Shown here one piece after another: positions 1-9,087 of a stretch of 64,000 bases of DNA. The position numbers and the translations under genes were made by a program. How positions within the stretch are numbered: the stretch's first letter is position 1; each line of letters opens with the position of its first letter. The stretch is taken from NCBI RefSeq assembly GCF_000522985.1, contig NZ_CP007128.1, forward strand, positions 2,588,220 through 2,652,219, given 5' to 3'. This DNA comes from Gemmatirosa kalamazoonensis. GTDB taxonomy: Bacteria; Gemmatimonadota; Gemmatimonadetes; Gemmatimonadales; Gemmatimonadaceae. Under the pieces are notes generated by a model. The model saw only the letters and a program-made list of their open reading frames with translations, was not told where the DNA came from and did no database searches.

Positions 1-2
1 AC

Positions 3-905
3 GTGCGCGGCTTCTGGAAGGGAGACCCGGGGCAGGTGCCCGCGCTCGCGTCGCGCCTCTCCGGCTCGGCCGACATCTACAAGTGGTCGCAGCGCTCCGC
101 CTACGCGAGCGTGAACTTCGTCGTCGCGCACGACGGCTTCACGCTGCACGACCTCGCGAGCTACGAGGGGAAGCACAACGAGGCGAACGGCGAGGGCAAC
201 CGCGACGGCCACGATCACAACATCAGCCGCAACTGGGGCGTCGAGGGCGACACGGACGATCCGGCGATCCTCGACATGCGCTACCGCAGCATGCGCAACT
301 TCCTCGCGACGCTCGTGCTGTCGCAGGGCGTGCCGATGCTCGCGCACGGCGACGAGATCGGTCGCACGCAGCGCGGCAACAACAACGCCTACGCGCAGGA
401 CAACGAGATCTCGTGGCTGGACTGGGACCTCGACGACCGCCGCCGCGCGCTGCTCGACTTCACGCGGCGCGTGGTCTCGATCCGGCAGGCGAACCCGGTG
501 CTGCGCCGCCGCACGTTCTTCCGCGGCGAGGTGGTGTCGCACGAGGGCATCAAGGACCTCACCTGGCTGCGCCCCGACGGGGCCGAGATGTCGCAGCCGG
601 ACTGGGATTTCGCGGGCGCGCGTGCGCTCGGCATGCTCGTGCACGGCGAGGCCACCGACGAGACCGACGACCGCGGGCGGCCGATCCGCGGCGACACGAT
701 GCTGCTGCTCGTGAACGCGTCGGACGGCACGGTGGAGTTCGCGCTGCCCACGCTCGACTCGGGCGAGTGGACGGTGCTCGTCGACACCGCGGAGGGCGAG
801 GTCGCCGTCGTGGAGATGCCCGTGCTTCCCGTGCTGCCGTACTCGCTCGTGCTGCTGCGGCAGGGGCGGGAGCGGCGCATCGGGGAGCCGGGTCCGTCGG
901 CGTGA
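3..905 (+). CDS. glgX: Glycogen debranching enzyme GlgX, C-terminal part (5' end outside window)
   Basis: This is the last 300 residues of a GH13 isoamylase-type debranching enzyme that hydrolyses alpha-1,6 branches of phosphorylase-trimmed glycogen in the cytoplasm. GH13 conserved region IV is visible as VVAHDGFTLHDL, followed by the GlgX-typical KHNEANGEGNRDGH, then MLAHGDEIGRTQ and NNAYAQDN. A C-terminal beta-sandwich region closes the protein. The catalytic Asp and Glu of regions II and III would lie upstream of base 1. Family members have about 700 residues, so just over half is missing. The reading frame is open to the window edge, so the GTG at base 3 is not a real start. It converges on the diguanylate cyclase gene, with only 29 bp between the stop codons and one GTTAGGC motif inside that gap. 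Confidence 0.93.
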   Translation: MRGFWKGDPGQVPALASRLSGSADIYKWSQRSAYASVNFVVAHDGFTLHDLASYEGKHNEANGEGNRDGHDHNISRNWGVEGDTDDPAILDMRYRSMRNFLATLVLSQGVPMLAHGDEIGRTQRGNNNAYAQDNEISWLDWDLDDRRRALLDFTRRVVSIRQANPVLRRRTFFRGEVVSHEGIKDLTWLRPDGAEMSQPDWDFAGARALGMLVHGEATDETDDRGRPIRGDTMLLLVNASDGTVEFALPTLDSGEWTVLVDTAEGEVAVVEMPVLPVLPYSLVLLRQGRERRIGEPGPSA

Positions 906-934
906 CGCGACGGCCTCGGCCCGCGCGTTAGGCG

Positions 935-2110
935 CTACGCGATGACGAGCCGCGCGGCGGCCGGAGCGGACGTCGCCTGAGGCTCGACGCGCTCGTCCTC
1001 CATGCCGCGCGCGTGGCGCACCCACCGTCCGCGCCCGCGCGCCTTCGCCCGGTACATCGCGACGTCCGCGTCGTGCAGCACGCGCGCCGCAGCCGCGGCG
1101 ACGTCCTCGGCACGCGCAATGCCCACGCTCGCGCCGACGCACACCTCGCGCCCCTGCAGAGCGAACGGCGCGGCGATCGACGCGACGATGCGGCGCGCGA
1201 CCGCGATCGCGTCCTCGTCGTGCCGCACGCCGCCGAGCAGCACGGCGAACTCGTCGCCGCCCAGTCGCGAGACCGTGTCGCAGCCGCGCGTCGCGTTCAG
1301 CAGCCGCGCCGCGACCTCGACGAGCAGCGCGTCGCCCGCCGCGTGCCCCATCGAGTCGTTGACGCCCTTGAAGCCGTCGAGGTCGAGCAGCAGCACCGCG
1401 ACGCGCGCGTGGTCGCCGGCGGCGCGGGCCTCGGTCACCGCGCCGTCGAGGCACTCGAGGAACCGCGCCCGGTTCGCGAGCCCCGTGAGCGCGTCGTGAT
1501 ACGCGAGCCGCGCCAGTGCCGCGCTCGCGCTCTCGGCCCGCGCCTGCGCGGTGGCGCGGATGTTCTCGAACACGAACAGCAGCAGCGCCGTGCAGAGCAC
1601 GAGCCCCGCGTGGCTCCCCATCGTGAGCGTGTGCGCCCAGGCGGCGGGGTAGTCGACCGGGAACGTCACGCCGCTCGCCTCGGCCGCGCGGAACGCGCCG
1701 ACCGTGAGCACGCTGAGCGCGGCCCACCCGGCCGCCTCGCGCCGGCCGAGCAGCAACACGGCGAAGATGGGCGGCATGATCAGCCACGGCGTGGCGAGCG
1801 ACTCCAGCCCGCCCTCGTGGCACATGAGCGCCGCGATCGTGGCGTACAACACGCAGGTCAGGGTGTGGCCGGCGGCGCGGAGCCACGGCCGCAAGCGCAG
1901 CATCGCGAGCCCGATCGACGCCGCGCCGGCGCCCGCAGCGAGGACGATCGCGCCGCTCCGGAAGCCCACCACGGCCGCGTAGAACGCGGCGTAGCCCGCG
2001 GCCGTCACGACGAGCACCATCGAGAGCTGCACCGTGAGGCGCGCGCGGCTCAGGATCGCGCTGTCGTCGCGCAGCGACGCGGAGATGAGCGGGTCGGACC
2101 AGGAGCGCAT
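935..2110 (-). CDS. Membrane-bound diguanylate cyclase (GGDEF)
   Basis: This protein makes cyclic di-GMP from two GTP. Residues from about 20 to 190 form about six hydrophobic helices, a MASE-like integral membrane sensor of unassigned type. A short linker leads into a C-terminal GGDEF domain. The active-site motif LGGDEF has its GG at residues 284-285, and the product-inhibition site RxxD (RGCD) sits five residues before it, so the enzyme looks catalytically intact and feedback-inhibited. There is no EAL domain. The frame is open 17 codons further upstream to a TTG, but the ATG at 2110 is preferred because it places a short hydrophilic stretch before the first helix. The gene is monocistronic and convergent with glgX. 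Confidence 0.9.
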   Translation of the reverse strand: MRSWSDPLISASLRDDSAILSRARLTVQLSMVLVVTAAGYAAFYAAVVGFRSGAIVLAAGAGAASIGLAMLRLRPWLRAAGHTLTCVLYATIAALMCHEGGLESLATPWLIMPPIFAVLLLGRREAAGWAALSVLTVGAFRAAEASGVTFPVDYPAAWAHTLTMGSHAGLVLCTALLLFVFENIRATAQARAESASAALARLAYHDALTGLANRARFLECLDGAVTEARAAGDHARVAVLLLDLDGFKGVNDSMGHAAGDALLVEVAARLLNATRGCDTVSRLGGDEFAVLLGGVRHDEDAIAVARRIVASIAAPFALQGREVCVGASVGIARAEDVAAAAARVLHDADVAMYRAKARGRGRWVRHARGMEDERVEPQATSAPAAARLVIA

Positions 2111-2319
2111 GCTCGGCGACGGCCGGGAGGAGGGCGCACCGACGGGCGCACCGCGTGGCAAGGACGCCCGGACACGCCGCGAGGCAACGCGCCGAGCGCG
2201 GCCGCGTGCACTGGCTGCGTGTCGACGGGCCGGCGCGCATTACCATTCGGCGCGGCCGCGACGGCACGAGCGAGATCGTCCGCACGATCGGCGACGCGGC
2301 GACCCCCTGACCCGAGCGC

Positions 2320-3432
2320 ATGCGCATGTCCCGGATGTCCTGGTTCGCCACCCCGCTCCGCCGTCTCGTCACGTTAGGCACCGTCGTCGCGCTCGGCGCC
2401 TGCGCCACCGCGTCGGGCGGTGGGAGCGCGCCCGGCGGCTTCTTCTGGCCCGCACGCCCCGCCGGCGCCGTGCACACGCTCATGCCGTCGCCGACGACGG
2501 TGGTGGTCGGCGGCTACGATCCCGCGGCGGCGCCGGTGCTCCGCGTCGCGTCGGGCGAGGAGGTGATCGTCGGCGCGGTGTCGACCTGCGGCGCCCGCCT
2601 GCTGCGCCCCGGCGTCGACACCGGCACCATCGAGCCGGCGTGGCGCGCGATCAACGCCGCGGTGCGCGACTCGACGCTGCGCCGCGGCCCCGGTGGCCAC
2701 ATCCTCACCGGTCCGATCCACGTCGAGGGCGCGGATTCCGGCGACGTGCTCGAGGTGCGCATCGAGCGCGTGGATCTCGACCTGCCGTGGGCGTGCAACT
2801 CGTTCGGCCCGCGCAGCGGCTTCCTTCCCGAGGATTTCCCGGGCCAGTCGAAGAGCCGCATCGTGCCGCTCGACCGCGCGCGCATGGTGGGCGTCTTCGA
2901 CTCGTCGGGCATCGAGATCCCGCTGGGGCCGTTCTTCGGCTCGATCGGCGTCGCACCCCCGCCGGCGCGGGGACGCATCAACAGCGCACCCCCGGGCATC
3001 CACGCCGGGAACCTCGACAACAAGGAGCTCGTCGCCGGCACCATCCTCTACATCCCGGTGCACACCCGCGGCGCGCTCCTCGAGATCGGCGACGGCCACG
3101 CCGCGCAGGGCGACGGGGAGGTGGACATCACCGCGCTCGAGACGGCGCTCCGCGGCCGCTTCCAGCTCGTGGTGCGCAAGGACATGCACCTCACCTGGCC
3201 GCGCGGCGAGACGCCGACGCACTGGATCGCGATGGGCACCGACAGCAACCTCACGGTCGCGACGAAGACCGCCGTGCGGGAGGCGATCGCGCTGCTCGTC
3301 GACGTGCGGCACATGACGCGCGAGGACGCCTACATGCTCGTGAGCACGGGTTGCGACGTCCACGTGACGCAGCTCGTCGACGGGACGGTGGGGGTGCACG
3401 TGATGATCCCGAAGCGGCTGTTCACCAAATGA
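2320..3432 (+). CDS. Acetamidase/formamidase-family lipoprotein
   Basis: This belongs to the FmdA/AmdA family (PF03069), whose members hydrolyse formamide or acetamide to ammonia and the acid. Family signatures seen are GPIHVEGADSGDVLEV, GIHAGNLDNKEL and EIGDGHAAQGDGEV, which contain the conserved Asp, His and Glu metal-site residues. The N-terminus has a lipoprotein signal (hydrophobic stretch then LGAC), so the enzyme is probably anchored in the periplasm, unlike the classical cytosolic members. The length of 370 residues is usual for the family plus a signal. ATGs at 2326 and 2335 are alternative starts. One Leu-Gly pair in the signal peptide is coded TTA-GGC by a GTTAGGC motif. The natural substrate is unknown. 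Confidence 0.87.
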   Translation: MRMSRMSWFATPLRRLVTLGTVVALGACATASGGGSAPGGFFWPARPAGAVHTLMPSPTTVVVGGYDPAAAPVLRVASGEEVIVGAVSTCGARLLRPGVDTGTIEPAWRAINAAVRDSTLRRGPGGHILTGPIHVEGADSGDVLEVRIERVDLDLPWACNSFGPRSGFLPEDFPGQSKSRIVPLDRARMVGVFDSSGIEIPLGPFFGSIGVAPPPARGRINSAPPGIHAGNLDNKELVAGTILYIPVHTRGALLEIGDGHAAQGDGEVDITALETALRGRFQLVVRKDMHLTWPRGETPTHWIAMGTDSNLTVATKTAVREAIALLVDVRHMTREDAYMLVSTGCDVHVTQLVDGTVGVHVMIPKRLFTK

Positions 3433-3435
3433 CGC

Positions 3436-3715
3436 GCTGCGTGGCTGCGTGGCTGCGTGGCTGCGTGGCTGCGTGGCTGCGTGGCTGCGTGGCTGCGTGG
3501 CTGCGTGGCTGCGTGGCTGCGTGGCTGCGTGGCTGCGTGGCTGCGTGGCTGCGTGGCTGCGTGGCTGCGTGGCTGCGTGGCTGCGTGGCTGCGTGGCTGC
3601 GTGGCTGCGTGGCTGCGTGGCTGCGTGGCTGCGTGGCTGCGTGGCTGCGTGGCTGCGTGGCTGCGTGGCTGCGTGGCTGCGTGGCTGCGTGGCTGCGTGG
3701 CTGCGTGGCTGCGTG
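3436..3715. repeat. Perfect tandem array, 35 x GCTGCGTG
   Basis: Exactly 280 bp of the octamer GCTGCGTG repeat without a single mismatch. It starts four bases after the acetamidase stop codon. Because 8 is not a multiple of 3, the array reads as the same eight-residue peptide period in every forward frame with no stops, which creates long spurious open frames on both strands. Perfect identity points to recent expansion by slippage. It ends in the hairpin described next. Confidence 0.97.
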
Positions 3716-3752
3716 GGTGTCGGGACGTCACGCAGCCACGCAGCCACGCAGC
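3692..3752. terminator. Long hairpin between convergent genes, probable bidirectional terminator
   Basis: The last three octamers (3692-3715) are followed by 13 unpaired bases and then three exact inverted octamers CACGCAGC (3729-3752). This gives a perfect 24-bp stem. It ends two bases before the stop codon of the M28 peptidase gene and serves both convergent transcripts. There is no T-run, so action as a Rho-independent terminator is inferred from position and stem strength only. The array to its left looks like an expansion of its left arm. Confidence 0.7.
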
Positions 3753-3754
3753 GA

Positions 3755-5242
3755 TCACGGCGTCGTCCCCGCGCGGGGGAACCCGCCCTCCCGCGTCGCC
3801 GCCTGGTACGCGAACGACGCCAGCACCACCGCGGCCTGCTTCAGCCCTTCCGCCGGCACGCGCTCGGCGAAGTCCATGTTCGTGTGGTGCACGCGCGTGT
3901 CGTACTCCGTGTAGTCCTGGATCGTGTTGAACCCCGGCAGGCCGAGCGCGGTGAACGAGAGGTGGTCGGTGTTGCCGATCTTCTCCATGACATTGCGGCG
4001 CGCGCCGAGGTCGCGGAACGGCGCGAGCCACTCGTCGAGCACCGCCTTGGCCGCCGCGTTGCCCTCGGCGTACCAGCCGTAGATCGGCCCCGTGCCCGGA
4101 TCGTTGTTGAGGTACACGTAGAACTTCTCGCGCGCGCGCGCGTTCGCGTCGCCGGCGTAGTGCTGCTGCGCGTAGGCGCGCGAGCCCAACAGCCCCTGCT
4201 CCTCGCCGCCCCAGATCGCCGCCCGGATCGTGCGCCGCGGGCGGGCGCCCGTGACCTTGAGGATCCGCATCGCCTCGATCAGCTCCGCGACCGCGTCGGC
4301 ATTGTCGGCCGCGCCGGTGGCGGAGTGCCACGAGTCGATGTGCGCGCCCAGCAGCACGACCTCGTCGGCGACCGCGGGGTCGGTGCCCGGGATCTCGGCG
4401 AGCACGTTGTAGCCGTTCGTGTCGGCGGTGAGGTACCGTGCGCGGACCTCGACGCGGAGCCGCGCCGGCACGCCGTCGCGCAGCATGCGCACGAGCAGGT
4501 TGTACTGCTCGGCCGACACGATGAGCGACGGCACCGCGTTCGCGGGCGTGCTCGCGCGGCTGCCGAGCACGAACATCGTTCCCTCGCTGCCCTCGGTCGG
4601 ACGGAGCACCGCGGCGGCGCCGAGGTCGTGCAGCGTCTGCTGGAACGTGGCGCGCGGCAGCGGGCCGGTCGCGTTGTTCGCGCGCGGCGCACCGATCGGC
4701 ACCGGCTGGTCGTGCTCCGTCGGCTGCAGCCGGTCCTTCGTGATGAACACGTCCTGCGGGCGCGTCGCGAGCACGATCCGGCCGCGGATCGCGGCGGCGT
4801 GCGCGCGCACGGAGTCCGGCGGGAGGTCGCCTATGTAGACCGGCGTACCTTCGATGACGCGCGTCGTCGGCGGCGACCACGCTTCGGCGAACGCGATGAG
4901 CGGCAGATAGCGTGGCGCGATGAGCTCCGCCGTCTGCCCGTCGAGCGACCAGCCGCGCCCGAACGGCCACGCCTCGAGGTGCACGTTCGCGAGGCCGTAG
5001 CCGCGCAGCGTGGCGGCGGCCCAGTCGACCGACTGACGGAACGCCGGCGACCCCGTGAGCCGCGGGCCGATCACCGTCGTGAGATGGTCGAACAGCTCGA
5101 GCGCGTGCGAGCGATTCATTCCCTCGTCGCGGATGCGCGCGAGCGCGGTCGCGTCTTGCGCGCCGGCGCCGCACGGGGCGAGCACGAGCGCTGCGGCGAG
5201 CGCGTGGTGCCTCATCGAGAGTCGCGTGAGATGTCTTTTCAT
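3755..5242 (-). CDS. Secreted M28-family zinc peptidase
   Basis: This is a di-zinc aminopeptidase or carboxypeptidase-like enzyme of family M28. It has a signal peptide at residues 1-28 ending in GAGAQ, then an N-terminal and PA-like insert region, then the peptidase core. Visible metal-site motifs are LLGAHIDSW (His, Asp), GAADNADA (bridging Asp), WGGEEQGLLGS (catalytic Glu pair), YLNNDPGTG (Asp) and VHHTNMD (His). All expected ligands are present. The length of 495 residues fits secreted Gemmatimonadota members. A second Met at residue 10 is an alternative start. It is divergent from susC1 and probably acts with the SusCD system on peptides or glycoprotein fragments. A decayed second copy lies at 10950-11135. 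Confidence 0.93.
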   Translation of the reverse strand: MKRHLTRLSMRHHALAAALVLAPCGAGAQDATALARIRDEGMNRSHALELFDHLTTVIGPRLTGSPAFRQSVDWAAATLRGYGLANVHLEAWPFGRGWSLDGQTAELIAPRYLPLIAFAEAWSPPTTRVIEGTPVYIGDLPPDSVRAHAAAIRGRIVLATRPQDVFITKDRLQPTEHDQPVPIGAPRANNATGPLPRATFQQTLHDLGAAAVLRPTEGSEGTMFVLGSRASTPANAVPSLIVSAEQYNLLVRMLRDGVPARLRVEVRARYLTADTNGYNVLAEIPGTDPAVADEVVLLGAHIDSWHSATGAADNADAVAELIEAMRILKVTGARPRRTIRAAIWGGEEQGLLGSRAYAQQHYAGDANARAREKFYVYLNNDPGTGPIYGWYAEGNAAAKAVLDEWLAPFRDLGARRNVMEKIGNTDHLSFTALGLPGFNTIQDYTEYDTRVHHTNMDFAERVPAEGLKQAAVVLASFAYQAATREGGFPRAGTTP

Positions 5243-5310
5243 GGAGCGAAGTTAGGACGCGGGCGACCGCTCGGCGATCGGGCCGGGGGCGTGCACGCAT
5301 TTCGTCGTGC

Positions 5311-5339
5311 TTGACAACCGGTCCCGGACGCCGTAATTG
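5311..5339 (+). promoter_or_regulatory. Sigma-70-type promoter candidate for susC1-susD1
   Basis: A perfect -35 TTGACA (5311-5316), a 17-bp spacer and TAATTG (5334-5339) as the -10. It is the only consensus-like pair found in the 529-bp gap upstream of susC1. If used, the transcript has a leader of about 425 nt. The bases TTGACAAC recur at 11243-11250 upstream of susC2. Confidence 0.5.
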
Positions 5340-5771
5340 AGACGCGACGCCGAGAAACGCGTGGGATCCGACCGGAGATCTCGCCGCGCGCTCGGCGCCA
5401 CACGCGCTGTCGTGACGCGCGTGCGGTGCGTGAAGTCTGCGCCGTCGATGCGCAGTTGTGCCAGGAAGACGTTCGGTCGCTCGAAGCCTCACCGCCGGTC
5501 TGAGGCTGGCGCGAGATTCGGATCGTCGCAGGCACCGGAGAGCATCCGCATCCCCATCAGGTCGGCCACTCGTCGGCCTTTTGATCGACGGATAGTTGGA
5601 ACGTTCCACATCGCTCCATGACGGACGACGCCCTGCGACGCTTCGGGATGCCACGCCCGTGCGCCGCACCACGCGTCGACCCGCGCGCCCTGCCGTAGAT
5701 CGCGACGCAGTGTCCGAAGGCTGCCGGACGAGCCCGAGCGACCACGCAACCGCACCAACGGGAGGATCGTT
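5340..5771 (+). other. Long untranslated leader of susC1 with a 12-bp palindrome
   Basis: About 430 bp with no convincing gene on either strand. It contains the perfect palindrome TGGAACGTTCCA at 5597-5608, which has the central CG of LacI-type operators, although no LacI gene is in view. It ends with a strong ribosome-binding site GGAGG (5761-5765), six bases from the susC1 ATG. No riboswitch class was recognised. Confidence 0.5.
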
Positions 5772-8700
5772 ATGGAAACGATGCTGCTGGCGAGGCAACC
5801 GCGTCGGGGTAGCCGCCGGTTCCGTCTCCGAACGGCGGGGCTTGGCGTGGCCCTGCTCGGCGCGACCGCGCTCACATCCGGGCAAGTCGCGGCGCAGCGA
5901 ATCCGCGTCGCCGGCACGGTGACGTCCGCGGGCGGCGCGCCGCTCGGCGGCGCACAGGTGCGCGCCCTCGGGTCGGACACCGCCGCGCTGACGAACGCGC
6001 AGGGGCGCTACGCCATCACCGCGCCCGGGAACGGGACGCTGCAGATCACGTTCATCGGCTTCCGTCCCGTCGAGGTGCCGATCAACGGTCGCACGACCGT
6101 CGACGTCTCGCTCGAGCGCCTCGCCGTCCTCGAGCAGGTGCTCGTGACCGGCTACACACAGCAGCGCCGTGCCGAGATCACCGGCGCCGTCGCGACCGTG
6201 AACACGCAGGCGGTCGAACGGCAGACCACCGCGAGCGTCGTGCAGCGTCTGGCCGGCAACGTGTCCGGTGTCCAGGTCGAGGCCAGCGGCTCGCCCGGCT
6301 CGCGCAGCACCGTGCGTATCCGAGGCGTCAGCTCGTTCCAGAACAACGACCCGCTCTACATCGTCGACGGCACCCCGGTCCAGGACAGCTACGTCAACTG
6401 GCTCAACGCGGACGACGTCGAGTCGGTCCAGGTCCTCAAGGACGCGTCGTCGGCCTCGATCTACGGCGCACGCGCCAGCAACGGCGTCGTGATCATCGAG
6501 ACCAAGAAGGGGCGCGCGGGACAGGGCGTGTCGCGCGCCACCCTGCGCGTGCGCACCGGCCTCGCGACCCCGGTGCGCGGCTACGACGACATCCTCATTC
6601 AGAGTCCGCTCGACTACTTCCAGGTCGTCAAGCAGAGCTACCTCAACGCGGGCTACAAGCTCGCCGACATCCAGAGCGCGGTCTACGGGCGCAACCTGTA
6701 CGGCGACCCGAATAGCCCGTCGGTCCCTCAGTACATCTACTGCGGCTCGAACACGACCTGCAGCAACGTCGACGTCAGCAAGTACGGCTATCCGAACAAC
6801 CTGATCGTGCCGGGCAGCGCGGGGACCAACTGGTGGAAGCAGGTCTTCGGCACGGGTAAGGTCGGCGACTACAACCTGGATGTCGCGGGCGGCGGCGTCG
6901 GCAACACGTACAACCTCTCGTTCAACTACTTCGATCAGATCGGGACCGCGCGCTTCAACCGATACCAGCGCGGCAGTATTCGGGTGAACACCTCCTTCAA
7001 CCGCGCGAAGTTCTTCACCGGCGAGAACATCGCGCTCTCCGGCGACCGCGGCACGGGCGGCCTCCCGAACGACCCGGGCGGCTATGCCGAAGACGGCATT
7101 CTCGGCAAGAACGTGCTGATGCAGCCGGTCATCCCCGTGCGCGACATCCAGGGCAACTTCGCGTCCGGCAAGGCGCAGGGGCTCGGCAATCAGAGCAACC
7201 CGCTCAAGCTCGCGTACGAGCACCGCGACGACGTCGGCAAGAACGGCCGCATCTTCGGCAGCGCCTTCGCCGGCTTCGACGTGACGCCCAAGCTGAACCT
7301 GCGCTCCACGCTCGGCCTCAACGTGGGGCAGGGCTCGTTCGCCGGGTACAGCCCGCCGCTACCCGAGAACTCCGAGCCGACGTTCAACAACGGCATCAAC
7401 GAGAACAACAGCAGCTTCCAGAACTTCACCTGGAGCAACACGGCGCGGTACTCGGCGAACCGCGGACCGCACACCCTCGGCCTGCTCATCGGCCAGGAGG
7501 TCATCCGCGGGTCCAGCCGGTTCATGACCGGCTCGCTCGGTAGCCTCATCTCCACCGACATCGCGTCCCGCTACATCCAGGACGCCCTCGGCGACGCGTC
7601 CACGAAGTCGGTATCGAGCAGCGGCTCGCGGAACGCACTGGTGTCCTACTTCGGGAAGGCCGACTACAACCTTCTCGATCGCTACCTCGTGAGCTTCACG
7701 GTGCGCCGCGACGGCTCGTCCAACCTCGGGCGCGCGAATCGGTGGGGTACGTTCCCGGCCGCCGGACTCGGATGGCGGCTGTCGCAGGAGCCGTTCTTCC
7801 CGAAGGACAACGCCATCTTCTCGGACGTGCGGCTCCGCGCCGGATGGGGCGTGACCGGGAACCAGCAGATCCCCTCGGGCCGCATCGTGTCGACGTTCGG
7901 CGGCGATCGCGGCGACGTGTACTACGACATCAACGGCTCGAACAACAGCATCGTCGCCGGCTTCCGCCAGACGCAGCTGGGCAACGCGAACCTGAAGTGG
8001 GAAGAGAACCGGTCCACCAACGTGGGCGCCGATCTCTCCCTGTTCAGGAACAACGTCGACCTCGTGGTCGACGTCTGGCAGCGGAAGACCAACAACCTGC
8101 TGTTCGACCCACGTCTCCCGGGGACCGCGGGCCTCGCCGCGCCGCCCATCCAGAACGTCGGGCGGATGCAGAACACGGGATTCGACCTGTCCGTCGGCCA
8201 TCGCGGCGCGAGCTGGAGCGCGACGCTCAACGGCAGCCACTACAAGAACAAGATCCTCGCGATCGGCGGCAGCGGCGACTTCTTCTACGGCCCGATCGCG
8301 ACCCGGTTCGGCAATCAGGTCATCAACAAGATCGGCCAGCCGATCGGCGCGTTCTACGGCTACGTCGCCGACGGGTTCTTCAAGGACGCGGCGGACGTCA
8401 CGGCGTCGCCGAAGCAGGACGGCGCGGCGCCTGGCCGCATCAAGTTCCGCGACACCAACGGCGACGGGCAGATCACGCTGGCCGACCGCACCATCATCGG
8501 CAGCCCGCACCCGGACTTCACGGGTGGCCTCGACCTGACGTTCCGTCGCGGCGCGTTCGAGCTCGGGGGCACGATCTTCGGCACGTTCGGCAACAAGATC
8601 TTCGACGTGCAGAAGGAGTTCTACGTCTTCCGCGACTTCTCGACGAACGTCCGGAAGGACCTGCTCGCGAACTCGTGGACGCCGGTCGACGCCACCGTGC

Positions 8701-9062
8701 CGCGCGCCCAGTACACGACGAACAACCCGAACCCGAAGTATCCGATCCTCGACATCAACGACACGTACAGCCGCGCCGTCAGCAGCTACTACGTGGAGAG
8801 CGGCTCGTACGTGCGGATGACGAACCTGCAGCTCGCGTGGGACGTGCCGCAGCGCTACGCGCGGTGGCTCGCGAGCGCGCGCGTCTACGTGCAGGCGGAG
8901 AACCTGTTCACGATCACCGGCTACAACGGCCTCGATCCCGCGCTTCCCGCCGCGAACGTGACCGGCGCCGCGGGCGACATCCGCGACCAGTACCGCGGCG
9001 TCGACCGCGGCTCGTATCCGAGCAGCCGCACCTTGAGCGTCGGCATCATCACCTCGTTCTAA
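5772..9062 (+). CDS. SusC/RagA-family TonB-dependent outer-membrane transporter, copy 1
   Basis: This is an outer-membrane beta-barrel that imports oligomers bound by its SusD partner, using TonB energy. It has a signal peptide of about 40 residues ending at QVAAQR, then a carboxypeptidase-D-like regulatory domain (VAGTVTSAGGAPLGGAQV to FIGFRPVEV). A TonB-box-like stretch EQVLVTGYT comes next, and the plug domain follows with SusC signatures SGSPGSRSTVRIRG, DPLYIVDGTPV and SSASIYGARASNGVV. The barrel ends in an aromatic residue (IITSF), as expected for BamA recognition. The length of 1096 residues is normal. The start is fixed by GGAGG six bases upstream. susD1 follows after 25 bp. It is closely similar to susC2 along its whole length. 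Confidence 0.95.
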   Translation: METMLLARQPRRGSRRFRLRTAGLGVALLGATALTSGQVAAQRIRVAGTVTSAGGAPLGGAQVRALGSDTAALTNAQGRYAITAPGNGTLQITFIGFRPVEVPINGRTTVDVSLERLAVLEQVLVTGYTQQRRAEITGAVATVNTQAVERQTTASVVQRLAGNVSGVQVEASGSPGSRSTVRIRGVSSFQNNDPLYIVDGTPVQDSYVNWLNADDVESVQVLKDASSASIYGARASNGVVIIETKKGRAGQGVSRATLRVRTGLATPVRGYDDILIQSPLDYFQVVKQSYLNAGYKLADIQSAVYGRNLYGDPNSPSVPQYIYCGSNTTCSNVDVSKYGYPNNLIVPGSAGTNWWKQVFGTGKVGDYNLDVAGGGVGNTYNLSFNYFDQIGTARFNRYQRGSIRVNTSFNRAKFFTGENIALSGDRGTGGLPNDPGGYAEDGILGKNVLMQPVIPVRDIQGNFASGKAQGLGNQSNPLKLAYEHRDDVGKNGRIFGSAFAGFDVTPKLNLRSTLGLNVGQGSFAGYSPPLPENSEPTFNNGINENNSSFQNFTWSNTARYSANRGPHTLGLLIGQEVIRGSSRFMTGSLGSLISTDIASRYIQDALGDASTKSVSSSGSRNALVSYFGKADYNLLDRYLVSFTVRRDGSSNLGRANRWGTFPAAGLGWRLSQEPFFPKDNAIFSDVRLRAGWGVTGNQQIPSGRIVSTFGGDRGDVYYDINGSNNSIVAGFRQTQLGNANLKWEENRSTNVGADLSLFRNNVDLVVDVWQRKTNNLLFDPRLPGTAGLAAPPIQNVGRMQNTGFDLSVGHRGASWSATLNGSHYKNKILAIGGSGDFFYGPIATRFGNQVINKIGQPIGAFYGYVADGFFKDAADVTASPKQDGAAPGRIKFRDTNGDGQITLADRTIIGSPHPDFTGGLDLTFRRGAFELGGTIFGTFGNKIFDVQKEFYVFRDFSTNVRKDLLANSWTPVDATVPRAQYTTNNPNPKYPILDINDTYSRAVSSYYVESGSYVRMTNLQLAWDVPQRYARWLASARVYVQAENLFTITGYNGLDPALPAANVTGAAGDIRDQYRGVDRGSYPSSRTLSVGIITSF

Positions 9063-9087
9063 CCGAGCGCCCACCAGGAGCGAGACG

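Noticed and set aside
3436-3715. Repeat-peptide protein encoded by the octamer array (Arg-Gly-Cys-Val-Ala-Ala-Trp-Leu period)
   Set aside because: Every forward frame gives the same peptide, there is no ribosome-binding site, and the array lies between two convergent genes.
3436-3752. CRISPR array
   Set aside because: The repeat unit is 8 bp with no spacers, and no cas genes are in view.
5253-5259. GTTAGGA near the M28 start as a further copy of the heptamer
   Set aside because: The last base differs, so it was not counted.
3330-7223. Very long minus-strand open frame spanning the octamer array, the M28 gene and the start of susC1
   Set aside because: It is stop-free only because of high G+C and the period-8 array. 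The translation is low-complexity Arg/Ala/His, and it is antisense to or out of frame with clear genes.
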